64,000 nucleotides of DNA from Cupriavidus sp. EM10 (GTDB lineage: Bacteria; Pseudomonadota; Gammaproteobacteria; Burkholderiales; Burkholderiaceae): assembly GCF_018729255.1 (NCBI RefSeq), contig NZ_CP076060.1, positions 124,001 through 188,000 on the forward strand. Direction: 5' to 3'. Made by a program: the position numbers and the translations under genes. Below are positions 38,571-47,983 of the stretch, piece by piece. Numbering within the stretch: the first letter of the stretch is position 1; the number at the start of each line of letters is the position of its first letter. The notes beneath the pieces are model-generated. The model saw only the letters and a program-made list of their open reading frames with translations. It had not been told where the DNA came from and did no database searches.

Positions 38571-38999
38571 TCAGGCGAATGCGAATGCGGCGGGAGGGGC
38601 GCGGGAATGGAAGGCGCGTGCCGCCGGCAGGTCGGGCCAGCGCCAGGCCAGGTTGGCTGGCTTGACCGGCTTGCCGAAGGCGAGGGACGGCAGCGCGAAG
38701 CTGCCGAAATGAGTGTCGGCCAGCGTGGCGCCATCGAACAGCACGCACGAGTGGAGACCGAGCTTCAGCGAAAACGGTTCGGCATGGGCGCCGTCGGTGG
38801 CATCCATGGCGCCGGCAACGGCGGCGGTCGACTCGACCGTGGCCACCGTCTGCGGTGCGTTCAGCAGCCCGCCGTGCACCACACGGTGCACCAGGCCAAC
38901 GTGCTGCGCCAGCAGCAGGCAGGCCACGAGGCACAGCGCCGGCCAGAAGCCGATGCCGCGCGCACGCCAGCGGGAGAGCAGGGCGAAATCAGTGCGCAT
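38571..38999 (-). CDS. Small membrane protein of the cobW-TonB receptor operon (DUF2946-like)
   Basis: A 142-residue protein. One N-terminal transmembrane segment (FWPALCLVACLLLAQHVGLVHRVVH) is followed by a periplasmic part with His and Cys residues that could bind metal (HRVVHGG, HSCVLFD, DTHFGS). The pattern loosely resembles DUF2946 proteins, which accompany metal-uptake genes. The start overlaps the end of the CobW-type gene by 11 bases, showing coupling. A zinc-related role is likely but not shown. Confidence 0.7.
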   Translation of the reverse strand: MRTDFALLSRWRARGIGFWPALCLVACLLLAQHVGLVHRVVHGGLLNAPQTVATVESTAAVAGAMDATDGAHAEPFSLKLGLHSCVLFDGATLADTHFGSFALPSLAFGKPVKPANLAWRWPDLPAARAFHSRAPPAAFAFA

Positions 39000-40167
39000 G
39001 CCCGCAGTCGCACGGCCCGTCGCCGTGATCGTGAGCATGGTCGTGACCGTGATCATGGTCGTCGTCGAACGCATCGCCCCAGTCCGGGAACGGATCGGGA
39101 TACGCGGCCCAGGCCTCGGGCCCGGCCGCCATCTCGTCGTCGGTCAGCAGGCAGGCGTCGAGCCGGGCTTCCAGCGCGGGCACGTCCAGGTCGGCGCCGA
39201 TCAGCACCAGTTCCTGGCGGCGGTCGCCGTAGGCGGCGGGCAGGCCGTCCTCGAGCAGGTCGGCCTCGATGGCGGCACGGGCCAGGCCCTCGGCCGGCCA
39301 TTCCTCGGCGTCGATCGCCGCCCACCACGCGCCTGCCGCGCCGGGGCGGCACACGCCGCCGGCCTGGCTCCAGTCGCCGGCAATGTCCATGCGGCTGGCC
39401 AGCCAGAACAGGCCCTTCGAGCGCAGCACGTCGCCATGCTCGCGCATCCATTCGGTGTGGATCAGGTCGGCAAACCGCTGCGGATGGAACGGGCGGCGGC
39501 GGCGATAGACCAGCGTGGCGATGCCGGCGGCGTCGGGCGCGGCGTCGTTCTGCAGCGCGGCCTGCCATCCGGCGGCGTTGGGCGTGGCTTCCATGTCGAA
39601 GCGGCCGGTGCCCAGCACCTGCGCGACCGGCACGTTGCCATGGCTGGCATCGACGACGGTGGCGCGCGGGTTCAGCGCGTGCAGCACCACATGCAGGCGG
39701 CCCAGCTGGCCGGCGTCGACCAAATCGATCTTGTTGATGACGATGACGTCGCAGACTTCCACCTGCTCGATCAGCACGTCGACCACGGTGCGGTCGTCGT
39801 CATCGTGTGCGGCCAGGCCGCGTGCCGACAGGAAATCTGCATCGTGGAAGTCGGCCAGGAAGCGGCTGGCGTCGATGACCGTCACCAGTGTGTCCAGGTG
39901 TGCCACGCCGGGGGCCTGTTCGCCGTGGGCGTCCTCGAACGCGAAGCCTTCGGCAATGCCCAGCGGTTCGTCGGTCGGATCGGCCTCGATCACGGCAAAG
40001 TCGTACTGGCCGGTCTGGGCCAGCCGGTCCACCTCGGCCAGCAGGTCGGCGCGGCTGTCCACCACGGCCAGGCGCACCCCGGGCTGTGACATCAGCTGGT
40101 GCAGCACGGTGGTCTTGCCGGCGCCGGTGAATCCGGACAGCACGGTGACGGGCAGGCGAGCGGCCAT
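38989..40167 (-). CDS. COG0523/CobW-family GTPase lacking the CxCC metal motif
   Basis: A 392-residue G3E GTPase with P-loop SGFTGAGKTTVLHQL, guanine specificity motif VINKIDLVD and a C-terminal His/Asp tail (DDDHDHGHDHAHDHGDGPCDCGHAH, at 38992-39066), a likely zinc-binding region. The usual segment between the P-loop and the next strand, which carries the CxCC nucleotide-dependent metal site, is absent: RLAVVDS runs straight into RADLLAEVDRLAQTGQYDFAVIEADP. This is about 40 residues shorter than usual. The ESTG motif is also changed to EADP. Its partner genes suggest zinc handling. The gene starts 13-34 bases downstream of a putative Zur site. The deletion looks in frame and not a sequencing slip. 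Confidence 0.88.
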   Translation of the reverse strand: MAARLPVTVLSGFTGAGKTTVLHQLMSQPGVRLAVVDSRADLLAEVDRLAQTGQYDFAVIEADPTDEPLGIAEGFAFEDAHGEQAPGVAHLDTLVTVIDASRFLADFHDADFLSARGLAAHDDDDRTVVDVLIEQVEVCDVIVINKIDLVDAGQLGRLHVVLHALNPRATVVDASHGNVPVAQVLGTGRFDMEATPNAAGWQAALQNDAAPDAAGIATLVYRRRRPFHPQRFADLIHTEWMREHGDVLRSKGLFWLASRMDIAGDWSQAGGVCRPGAAGAWWAAIDAEEWPAEGLARAAIEADLLEDGLPAAYGDRRQELVLIGADLDVPALEARLDACLLTDDEMAAGPEAWAAYPDPFPDWGDAFDDDHDHGHDHAHDHGDGPCDCGHAH

Positions 40168-40186
40168 GACGAAAGTGAGATTGTTA

Positions 40187-40201
40187 TTGCAACAAAGTTG
40201 C
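40187..40201. promoter_or_regulatory. Candidate Zur operator before the cobW-type/TonB receptor operon
   Basis: TTGCAACAAAGTTGC lies 20 bases before the start codon on the minus strand. It shares TTGCAA, a 3-base gap and AGTTGC with a site before the zur gene at 43179-43193. An overlapping inverted repeat, TTGTT and AACAA (40181-40195), adds dyad symmetry. Confidence 0.5.
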
Positions 40202-40325
40202 GACTGTAGCAGAAAGCCGGCTGCGGCGACAGGCTGGCGGTATTCCGCAATGGTAGTGCCGTAGCCGTGACGCCACAAAGGCAATCGCACTCGGGCGATG
40301 CACGGGGCGATGCGGGCGCGCCATG

Positions 40326-40350
40326 CAAAACGGCCCGGAATACCGGGCCG
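40326..40350 (-). terminator. Rho-independent terminator of dksA
   Basis: CGGCCCGG (40331-40338) and CCGGGCCG (40343-40350) pair with a 4-base loop. On the minus strand they are followed by TTTT. The hairpin lies about 50 bases after the dksA stop. Confidence 0.82.
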
Positions 40351-40401
40351 TCGGGGCGTCGGAGCGGGTCAGCCGCGCGGGGCGACGGCTGAAGGCGGCG
40401 A

Positions 40402-41088
40402 TCAGTCGCCGAACAGCTTCTGGCGCAGTTCGCGGCGCTGCTGGGCTTCCAGCGACAGCGTGGCCGTCGGGCGGGCCAGCAGGCGCGGCACGCCGATGGG
40501 CTCGCCGGTTTCCTCGCACCAGCCGTAGTCGCCGGACTCGATGCGCTGCAGCGACTGCTCCACCTTCTTCAGCAGCTTGCGCTCACGGTCGCGCGTGCGC
40601 AGTTCCAGTGCGTGTTCTTCTTCGATCGTCGCGCGGTCCGCCGGATCCGGCACGATGACCGTCTCGCGCAGGTGTTCCGTGGTCTGGTCCGCATTCTTGA
40701 GGATCTCGTCGCGAAGCTGCTCAAGGCGATTCTTGAAAAAGGCGAGCTGCGCCTCGTTCATGTAATCCTTGTCGCTCATCTTCAGGATTTCAGCTTCAGT
40801 CAGAAGTTTGTTGCTGCTCATGGTTCCTGCTGATTCTCTTGTTGATGCGACCGGCGGCGTCTTCGTCCGCTCGGGTGCAGTGGCCGTCCGCTTGCGCGGG
40901 GCGGCTGTTTCACTCTGGCTGGCTGCAGTCTTGCTGCTTCGCGTGCCTCCCTTGGCCTCGCCCGCATCGGCGTGCGCCGTACTGCCGCGGGGAGCTGGCG
41001 TCGCCTTTTCGGGCGGCGCCTTGAGCGTCTCCGCCGCAGCGGTACCTGTCTTGCTGCGGCTTTCCTTGGTCTTTGTTGCGGCTGTCAT
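40402..41088 (-). CDS. dksA: DksA-type RNA polymerase-binding transcription factor, zinc-ligand poor, with long N-terminal extension
   Basis: A 228-residue protein. The last 139 residues are DksA: coiled-coil (NKLLTEAEILKMSDKDYMNEAQLAFFKNRLEQL at positions 40719-40817) with the acidic tip DPADRATIEEE, then a C-terminal globular domain. The zinc finger, normally four Cys, reads WCEETGEPIG and ARPTATLSLEAQQRRE, so only the first Cys remains (Cys/Thr/Ser/Ala). DksA works with ppGpp at RNA polymerase. The first 89 residues are Ala/Thr/Lys/Pro-rich and unlike DksA; a shorter start at 40821 gives the standard 139 residues. ATG 41088 has GAGAGGTG upstream. Its zinc independence fits the zinc genes around it. 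Confidence 0.9.
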   Translation of the reverse strand: MTAATKTKESRSKTGTAAAETLKAPPEKATPAPRGSTAHADAGEAKGGTRSSKTAASQSETAAPRKRTATAPERTKTPPVASTRESAGTMSSNKLLTEAEILKMSDKDYMNEAQLAFFKNRLEQLRDEILKNADQTTEHLRETVIVPDPADRATIEEEHALELRTRDRERKLLKKVEQSLQRIESGDYGWCEETGEPIGVPRLLARPTATLSLEAQQRRELRQKLFGD

Positions 41089-41443
41089 GGGGACACCTCT
41101 CTCAACGCGTCGAAGAGTGACGGCGCACCGATCGTGGGTCCCCAGGCGGAGGGCGGTCTCCGCACGAAGCCAACGACCGCGCCTTGCTGGCGGCTGTGCC
41201 TCATGCTGACGACGACCGCCGCCCTGCAAATACCGGCCGCGCCCAGAGGTGCGCCGCCCGTATCAAATCCGGCCTATTGTACTTGAACAAATTTTTAGGA
41301 GATATGGGAGAAAGACCGACAAGAGACAGGAGTTTTCCCGATATTCCACCCAAGGGGAGGGTAGCGGACGCTGCCGGGGACGGCTCCGCGCCCGGCAGCG
41401 TAATGTGGAGATGGGCGCACCTGAGCGGGCGCCCGGAGGGAAA
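41089..41443. other. 355-base gap between dksA and the second CobW-type gene
   Basis: A hairpin with 10-bp arms, CGCTGCCGGG (41369-41378) and CCCGGCAGCG (41391-41400), lies just downstream of the CobW-type gene on the minus strand. It may be its terminator although no T run follows. The dksA promoter should lie in 41100-41330; no convincing -35/-10 pair was identified. No gene is seen. Confidence 0.5.
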
Positions 41444-42553
<1,110 letters not shown>

Positions 42554-42608
42554 GTTGTTCTGCTCCGAGGAAAGCCGGGGTCGGAAGATCGCCCGTATCT
42601 ATATCTGT

Positions 42609-43148
42609 TCAGTGATCGGCATGGCCGCCGTGCTGCGCGGTGGGCTCTGGCCGCACCTTGCCGCATTCCGCGCACACCCCGTTGACCGTCAGTTCCACAT
42701 GCTCGACCGCGAACCCGCTGGGCACCTTCGGCGCCACGGACTTGCCGGCCGATTCCAGGCAGAACGTGCGGTCGCAGCGCGTGCAATGGAAGTGGCTGTG
42801 CTGGCGATGGACTTCGGCGCGCGCGGCCTCGTGTTCCAGCAGCGTGAAGCGGAACACGCGGTCGTTACCGGCGCGTTTCTGCGCCAGGCCCTGGTCCACC
42901 AGCCAGTCCAGCACCCGGTACACGGTCACGCGGTCCACGTCGCCATCGGCCGGCAGGCGGTCGATCACTTCCTGGTGCGTCAGCGGCGCCTGGGCGTCGA
43001 TCAGGCACGCCAGGATGGCCACACGCGGCTGCGTCACGCGCGCGCCAAGCTGGCGCAGGCGCGCTTGCGCCGCGTCAAGGCTGCTGGCGGAAGTGGCAGC
43101 AGCGTCTGGCGCGGATATGGCGTCCGGTTGGGAAGTGGGGCGGTTCAT
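42609..43148 (-). CDS. zur: Fur-family transcriptional regulator, probably Zur
   Basis: A 179-residue Fur-family repressor. The winged helix (LGARVTQPRVAILACLI, THQEVIDRL, VDRVTVYRVLDWLVDQG) comes first. The dimerisation and metal part has HRQHSHFHCTRCDRTFCLES and CAECGKVRP, both with CxxC pairs for structural zinc, and several His for the regulatory site. A 27-residue Ala/Ser-rich N-terminal lead-in precedes the domain. Its place beside CobW-type genes and a TonB receptor argues for zinc rather than iron. It presumably represses both zinc operons when zinc is plentiful. Confidence 0.88.
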   Translation of the reverse strand: MNRPTSQPDAISAPDAAATSASSLDAAQARLRQLGARVTQPRVAILACLIDAQAPLTHQEVIDRLPADGDVDRVTVYRVLDWLVDQGLAQKRAGNDRVFRFTLLEHEAARAEVHRQHSHFHCTRCDRTFCLESAGKSVAPKVPSGFAVEHVELTVNGVCAECGKVRPEPTAQHGGHADH

Positions 43149-43178
43149 GCCAACGATTTAACCATAGGCCCCGGCGAG

Positions 43179-43193
43179 TTGCAATTCAGTTGC
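43179..43193. promoter_or_regulatory. Candidate Zur operator before zur
   Basis: TTGCAATTCAGTTGC, about 31 bases upstream of the zur start on the minus strand. It shares the same TTGCAA-N3-AGTTGC pattern with the site at 40187-40201. It also reads as a direct repeat of GTTGCA spaced by five bases. Confidence 0.5.
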
Positions 43194-43238
43194 ACAAACA
43201 GGGTTTTTGCGATGTGGGCTGCCCCGGGTGCCAGATGG

Positions 43239-43264
43239 GAGGCGCGAAAAGCGAGGCGCGAAAA
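43239..43264. repeat. 12-bp direct repeat in the zur-Bug gap
   Basis: GAGGCGCGAAAA occurs at 43239-43250 and again at 43253-43264. The surrounding 468-base gap (43149-43616) has no supported gene; a 61-codon frame at 43190 has no recognisable features or ribosome-binding site. Confidence 0.6.
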
Positions 43265-43616
43265 CCCGCGTGCGTGGACGTCACGGGCGGCACGCTGACG
43301 TCCGGTCACTACCTTCCCGAGAAAGCCCCCGACCGGCTTCTCGAAGAAATCCTCAGTTTCATTACATTCCCGTAAGAAACGCCAGTTTCTCGCGGGTTAG
43401 CCCCTATACCTGCGGCTTGTTCTGCATTGCTAACATCCACCTCCGGCTCCGCCTGTTGGCGGGGTTTGACGCTGTCTGGAATCCATACATTGTGCCGATG
43501 GTCACCGCGTTTTTCCGATATGGATGGACGCGATCGGGGAGGTCGGGAAAAACGACGAAACCCGGCGGCATCTGCAGCGTTGGAACGGGAATCCCAGAGG
43601 GAACAGGAGAGACGTA

Positions 43617-44603
43617 ATGAAACGAGTTGCATTGAATATTGCAGCCGCGCTGGCCGTTGCCGGCGTGGGTGCCTTCACGGGAGCGCAGGCGCAGGAATAC
43701 CCGGGCAGCAAGCCGGTGCAGGCGGTGGTGCCGTTTGCAGCGGGTGGCCCGACCGACAAGGTGGCGCGCGAACTGACGATGATCATGTCAAAGCATCTGG
43801 GCACGACCATCGTGATCGAGAACCTGGGCGGTGCCGGCGGCACCATCGGTGCTAAGAAAGTGGCGCAGTCCAAGGGCGACGGCTACACGATCCTGATCCA
43901 CCATATCGGCATGTCCACGGCCCCGGCGCTGTACCGCAACCTGGGCTTCGATCCGCTGAAGGACTTCGAGATGGTCGGCGAAGTGGCCGATGTGCCGATG
44001 GTGATGGTCGGCAACAAGCAGCTGCCGCCCGCCACGTTCAAGGATCTGGTTCCGTACATCAAGGCCAACGCCAGCAAGTTGTCGCTGGCCAACGCCGGCA
44101 TCGGCTCGGCCTCGCACCTGTGCGGCCTGCTGTTCCAGAGCGCGATCCAGACCGAACTGACCACCGTGCCGTACAAGGGTACCGCGCCGGCGCTGACCGA
44201 TATCCTCGGCGGCCAGGTCAACCTGATGTGCGACCAGACCACGAACATCGCCGGCCAGCTGAAGGCAGGCGCGCTGAAGCCGTACGCCGCGATGCAGTCG
44301 CGCCGCGTGGAAGCGTTCAAGGACATCCCGACCGCGGCCGAACAGGGCCTGCCGGGCGTGGAAGTGAAGATCTGGCACGCCATGTACGCGCCGAAGGGCA
44401 CGCCGAAGCCGATCATCGACAAGCTGTCGGCCGCGCTGCAGAAGTCGGTGCAGGACCCGACCTTCCGCGCCAAGATGGCTGAACTGGGTGCCGAAGCCGT
44501 GCCGGCCCAGCGCGCCACGCCGGATTCGCTGCGCACGTTCCTGACGTCCGAAATCAACAAGTGGACGCCGGTGATCAAGAAGGCCGGCGTGTACGCCGAC
44601 TGA
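43617..44603 (+). CDS. Bug-family (TctC) periplasmic solute-binding protein
   Basis: A 328-residue periplasmic binding protein of the tripartite tricarboxylate transporter family. The signal peptide (KRVALNIAAALAVAGVGAFTGAQAQ) is followed by VQAVVPFAAGGPTDKVAREL and VIENLGGAGGTIGAKKVAQSK, the family's ligand-binding loops. VPYKGTAPALTDILGGQVNLM and the C-terminal WTPVIKKAGV are also characteristic. An ACAGGAGA ribosome-binding site precedes the ATG. No TctA/TctB membrane genes are next to it, so it is one of the many orphan Bug proteins of this group. The ligand is not predictable. Confidence 0.93.
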   Translation: MKRVALNIAAALAVAGVGAFTGAQAQEYPGSKPVQAVVPFAAGGPTDKVARELTMIMSKHLGTTIVIENLGGAGGTIGAKKVAQSKGDGYTILIHHIGMSTAPALYRNLGFDPLKDFEMVGEVADVPMVMVGNKQLPPATFKDLVPYIKANASKLSLANAGIGSASHLCGLLFQSAIQTELTTVPYKGTAPALTDILGGQVNLMCDQTTNIAGQLKAGALKPYAAMQSRRVEAFKDIPTAAEQGLPGVEVKIWHAMYAPKGTPKPIIDKLSAALQKSVQDPTFRAKMAELGAEAVPAQRATPDSLRTFLTSEINKWTPVIKKAGVYAD

Positions 44604-44625
44604 TATCCGGACCCACTCGGTGTCG

Positions 44626-44656
44626 AAAAGGCCACGCGATGCGTGGCCTTTTTCTT
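44626..44656 (+). terminator. Rho-independent terminator of the Bug gene
   Basis: A perfect 12-bp stem (AAAAGGCCACGC, 44626-44637, with 44641-44652), GAT loop and T-rich tail, 22 bases after the stop. Confidence 0.93.
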
Positions 44657-44825
44657 GTTTGCGACGTACCTGCCGCACGCGGTGCCAGCGTGCGCGGCCA
44701 GTACTGGTCCGACGCCCGAATCGGCGATTTCCTATATTGGAAGACCGTTGCCGCCGCAGCCGCCTCTTGAAAGCCGGTCATGTGGCGCCACCTACGCCGC
44801 AGAACACCTCTCACGCAAAGGCACC

Positions 44826-45362
44826 ATGGAACAGTATCACGGCACCACCATCGTCAGCGTCCGCCGCGGCAATCAGGTCGCACTGGGCGGTGACGGCCAG
44901 GTCACGCTGGGCAACATCGTGATGAAGGGGACGGCCCGCAAGGTCCGGCGCATCTACAACGGCAAGGTACTGGTCGGGTTTGCCGGCAGCACGGCCGATG
45001 CTTTTTCCCTGCTCGACCGCTTCGAGGCGAAGCTGGAGAAATACCAGGGCAACCTGACACGCGCGGCAGTGGACCTGGCCAAGGACTGGCGTTCGGACCG
45101 CGCGCTGCGCCGCCTGGAAGCCATGCTGATCACGGCCGACAAGGACACCACGCTGGTCATCACCGGCAACGGCGACGTGCTCGACCCCGAGGGCGGCATC
45201 GCGGCCATCGGCTCGGGCGGTGCCTACGCGCAGTCGGCGGCCAAGGCCCTGGTCGAGAACACCGAGCTGTCGCCCAAGGACGTGGTCGAGAAGGCCCTGA
45301 CCATCGCCGGTGAGCTCTGCATCTACACGAACACCAACTTCGTCATCGAGACCATCGACTGA
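44826..45362 (+). CDS. hslV: ATP-dependent protease subunit HslV
   Basis: A 178-residue peptidase subunit of the HslUV (ClpQY) protease, a cytoplasmic two-component proteasome relative. After a short propeptide (MEQYHG) the mature protein begins TTIVSVRRG, with the N-terminal Thr as the nucleophile. [31 protein letters not shown] and [12 protein letters not shown] are typical. ATG 44826 is chosen for the proper propeptide length. It is followed after 17 bases by hslU. An upstream intergenic region of 222 bases presumably holds a heat-shock promoter, not resolved here. Confidence 0.97.
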   Translation: MEQYHGTTIVSVRRGNQVALGGDGQVTLGNIVMKGTARKVRRIYNGKVLVGFAGSTADAFSLLDRFEAKLEKYQGNLTRAAVDLAKDWRSDRALRRLEAMLITADKDTTLVITGNGDVLDPEGGIAAIGSGGAYAQSAAKALVENTELSPKDVVEKALTIAGELCIYTNTNFVIETID

Positions 45363-45379
45363 CGCGCCAACGGATTCCC

Positions 45380-46711
45380 ATGTCGCAAACCATGACCCCG
45401 TCGGAAATCGTTTCCGAACTCGACAAGCACATCATCGGCCAGAACAAGGCCAAGAAGGCCGTGGCCGTGGCGCTGCGCAACCGCTGGCGCCGCCAGCAGG
45501 TGGCAGAGCCGCTGCGCCAGGAAATCACGCCCAAGAACATCCTGATGATCGGACCCACGGGCGTGGGCAAGACCGAGATCGCGCGCCGTCTGGCCAAGCT
45601 GGCCGACGCGCCGTTCATCAAGATCGAGGCCACCAAGTTCACGGAAGTGGGCTATGTGGGCCGCGACGTCGACACGATCGTGCGCGACCTGGCCGAGATG
45701 GCCGTCAAGCAGACGCGCGAATCGGAAATGAAGAAGGTGCGCACCAAGGCCGAGGACGCCGCCGAGGACCGCCTGCTGGACGTGCTGCTGCCGCCGCCGC
45801 GCGACATCGGCTTCCAGCAGCATGAGGACAAGGACTCGAACACGCGTCAGGTCTTCCGCAAGAAGCTGCGCCAGGGCGAGCTGGACGACAAGGACATCGA
45901 ACTGGAAGTGGCCGCCGGCATGCCGAGCATGGACATCATGGGGCCGCCGGGCATGGAAGACATGACCGAGCAGATCCGAACGATGTTCGCCGGCCTGGGC
46001 CAGGGCAAGAAGGCGCGCCGCAAGATGAAGGTCAGGGAAGCGTTCAAGCTGCTGATCGACGAAGAGGCCGCCAAGCTGCTCAACGAGGAAGAGCTCAAGC
46101 ACAAGGCCATCGCCAACGTCGAGCAGAACGGCATCGTGTTCCTGGACGAGATCGACAAGATCGCCAGCCGCAGCGATGTGGGCGGCGGCGAGGTGTCGCG
46201 CCAGGGCGTGCAGCGCGACCTGCTGCCGCTGGTGGAAGGCACCACGGTCAACACGAAGTACGGGATGATCAAGACTGACCACATCCTGTTCATCGCGTCG
46301 GGCGCGTTCCACCTGTCCAAGCCGAGCGACCTGATTCCGGAACTGCAGGGCCGTTTCCCGATCCGCGTGGAACTGGAATCGCTGTCGGTGCAGGATTTCG
46401 AGGCCATCCTGACGCAGACCGATGCCAGCCTGACCAAGCAGTACCAGGCGCTGCTGAAGACCGAGGAAGTCGACCTGCAGTTCGCACCGGACGGCATCCG
46501 CCGGCTGGCCGAGATCGCGTTCTCGGTCAACGAGAAGGTCGAGAACATCGGCGCCCGCCGCCTGTACACGGTAATGGAACGCCTGCTGGAAGACCTGTCG
46601 TTCCACGCGACGAAGTCGTCGGGCAACACGGTGACGGTCGATGCTGCCTACGTGGACGAACGCCTGGGCGACCTGGCCGGCAACGAGGACCTGTCGCGCT
46701 ACGTGCTGTAA
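45380..46711 (+). CDS. hslU: ATP-dependent protease ATPase subunit HslU
   Basis: A 443-residue AAA+ unfoldase that feeds substrates to HslV. Walker A is [13 protein letters not shown] (about residue 59), Walker B is [12 protein letters not shown], the I-domain is inserted between them (charged stretch with repeated Lys and Glu), sensor 1 lies in LFIASGAFH and sensor 2 in [16 protein letters not shown]. The C-terminal residues YVL insert into HslV to activate it. The operon with hslV ends in a strong terminator. Confidence 0.97.
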   Translation: MSQTMTPSEIVSELDKHIIGQNKAKKAVAVALRNRWRRQQVAEPLRQEITPKNILMIGPTGVGKTEIARRLAKLADAPFIKIEATKFTEVGYVGRDVDTIVRDLAEMAVKQTRESEMKKVRTKAEDAAEDRLLDVLLPPPRDIGFQQHEDKDSNTRQVFRKKLRQGELDDKDIELEVAAGMPSMDIMGPPGMEDMTEQIRTMFAGLGQGKKARRKMKVREAFKLLIDEEAAKLLNEEELKHKAIANVEQNGIVFLDEIDKIASRSDVGGGEVSRQGVQRDLLPLVEGTTVNTKYGMIKTDHILFIASGAFHLSKPSDLIPELQGRFPIRVELESLSVQDFEAILTQTDASLTKQYQALLKTEEVDLQFAPDGIRRLAEIAFSVNEKVENIGARRLYTVMERLLEDLSFHATKSSGNTVTVDAAYVDERLGDLAGNEDLSRYVL

Positions 46712-46740
46712 CGCCGCAAATCGCTGTTTCGCCAAAAAGG

Positions 46741-46770
46741 AAAGCCGGACTGAGGTCCGGCTTTTTTGCG
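46741..46770. terminator. Terminator between hslU and the YcnI-type gene
   Basis: AAAGCCGGAC (46741-46750) and GTCCGGCTTT (46755-46764) form a 10-bp stem with a TGAG loop, followed by T bases on the plus strand; the reverse strand also has a run of T, so it serves both convergent genes. Confidence 0.92.
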
Positions 46771-46792
46771 TCTGCAGCCTGGCGAATAAACG

Positions 46793-47338
46793 TCAGTGCG
46801 CGTGGCCCGCATGCCCGGCATGCGCATCGGCCGGAATCAGCTCCAGCGCCGGCGCCGGCGACTTCAGTTCGCGCGGGTTCTGGCCGTCGGCCGGGATCTG
46901 CGTCCATTCCGACTTGCCGTTCTCGCACTCCTGCACCACCGGGAAGTACAGCTTGCCGCCCTGGTCGGGCAGCTTCATCAGCATGCGGAATTCGTCGAAA
47001 TGCTGGTCGGCCAGCGTGTTGCCATACCAGCGGATGGTGCGTACATCGTCCTCGACGGTCTTGCCGTGCGAGGTATAGGGCTTGGCCAGCTTTGCGCGCT
47101 GGACGTCGAGTTGCCAGCCCGGCTTGGGCTGCGGATGCGCGCCCTGCACGCCATCGGGAATCGTTACCGTGATGGACTTGGTGGCGCTGCCGTTGCAGCC
47201 GTGTCCCACCATCAGCACACCCTTGAAGTAGCTGCCGGCGGTGGCCTGCTTCTGCTCGAAGACGATATGGGCGGAGGCCAGCGGCGCCGTGATGAGCAGG
47301 GCAGCAGGCAGGGCGGCAGCAAGGAGGCGCGAGATCAT
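46793..47338 (-). CDS. YcnI-type (DUF1775) copper-related periplasmic protein
   Basis: A 181-residue secreted protein: signal peptide ISRLLAAALPAALLITAPLASA, then AHIVFEQKQATAGSYFKGVLMVGHGCNGSATKSITVTIPDG (positions 47108-47230), the start of the YcnI domain with its mature N-terminal His, which binds copper in the family. The C-terminus is His-rich (DAHAGHAGHAH). The ATG at 47338 is chosen as it leads directly into the signal peptide. YcnI proteins often pair with PCu(A)C copper chaperones; here the PCuAC gene is on the other side of the RegBA pair. Confidence 0.88.
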   Translation of the reverse strand: MISRLLAAALPAALLITAPLASAHIVFEQKQATAGSYFKGVLMVGHGCNGSATKSITVTIPDGVQGAHPQPKPGWQLDVQRAKLAKPYTSHGKTVEDDVRTIRWYGNTLADQHFDEFRMLMKLPDQGGKLYFPVVQECENGKSEWTQIPADGQNPRELKSPAPALELIPADAHAGHAGHAH

Positions 47339-47637
47339 GGAACGGAAGTCGTCTGACTGTGTGACAAAGTGCATCAGTCTAACTTTGGCCGTACTGCAAT
47401 GACGTGCGACGTGGTGCCGCAGCAGGCCGGGAGCCGGCTCGTCTGCAATTCAAGTCAGGCGTGTTTCAAATGGCGGCGGCCCGTTGTCGCACCCGTAAGC
47501 CTCGTAAGCATTGGTAAGCACACTGGCCTCGATACTGGAGAAAATGCGACCCTTGCGCACCTTGCTGTCGATCAATGGTCGATGAGACCGATGCGGGAGC
47601 CACCGCATCCTGCACAAATACCTACCGGGAGTCAGCT

Positions 47638-47958
47638 GTGCGTACAACCTTCTTCAAGCGCAACCGTGTGCGCAAGCGCCGGGTGGTCATCGCCACCACC
47701 AGCGTCGTGGCCGCCATTACCGCCGCCACCGTATTCCTCTGCATTCGCCCCGGCGTGGTTGCCCACGCGGCGGCGCTATCCGCCGTCAACGTGGCCCAGG
47801 CCGCCGACCAGACCGAGCGCCGCGCCGAAGTGGCGGCGACGGCGATGGCTTCGGGCGCGCTGGTGACGCTGGCCGATCGCCACGCCAGCGATGCCGAGCG
47901 CATGGCCGATGCGTCGGACGACGACCTCGGCTGGGATTACGTGCAACTGCGCCTGTAA
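47638..47958 (+). CDS. Short hypothetical protein with one membrane segment
   Basis: A 106-residue frame from a GTG at 47638, with GGGAG a short distance upstream. The N-terminal part is very basic (KRNRVRKRR), a hydrophobic segment follows (VVIATTSVVAAITAATVFLCI), and the rest is Ala/Asp-rich with an acidic end (DASDDDLGWDY). It may be anchored to the membrane. No family is recognised. The stop lies 25 bases from the end of the convergent regA gene. The 299-base gap before it has a short GTAAGC triplet repeat near 47500 and no gene. Confidence 0.5.
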   Translation: MRTTFFKRNRVRKRRVVIATTSVVAAITAATVFLCIRPGVVAHAAALSAVNVAQAADQTERRAEVAATAMASGALVTLADRHASDAERMADASDDDLGWDYVQLRL

Positions 47959-47983
47959 GGGCGACGCGCGCTGCCGGCCGGAA

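Noticed and set aside
36200..38665. An 821-codon forward open frame opposite the TonB receptor
   Set aside because: The reverse frame has plug, barrel and signal peptide features; the forward product has no domain or start signal and is rich in Arg, Val, Gly and Ala.
43190..43375. A 61-codon frame in the gap before the Bug gene
   Set aside because: No ribosome-binding site, no recognisable feature, and it lies over a likely control region.
47500..47520. GTAAGC triplet repeat as a CRISPR or integration site
   Set aside because: Only three copies of six bases with irregular spacing; no spacers or nearby cas or integrase genes.
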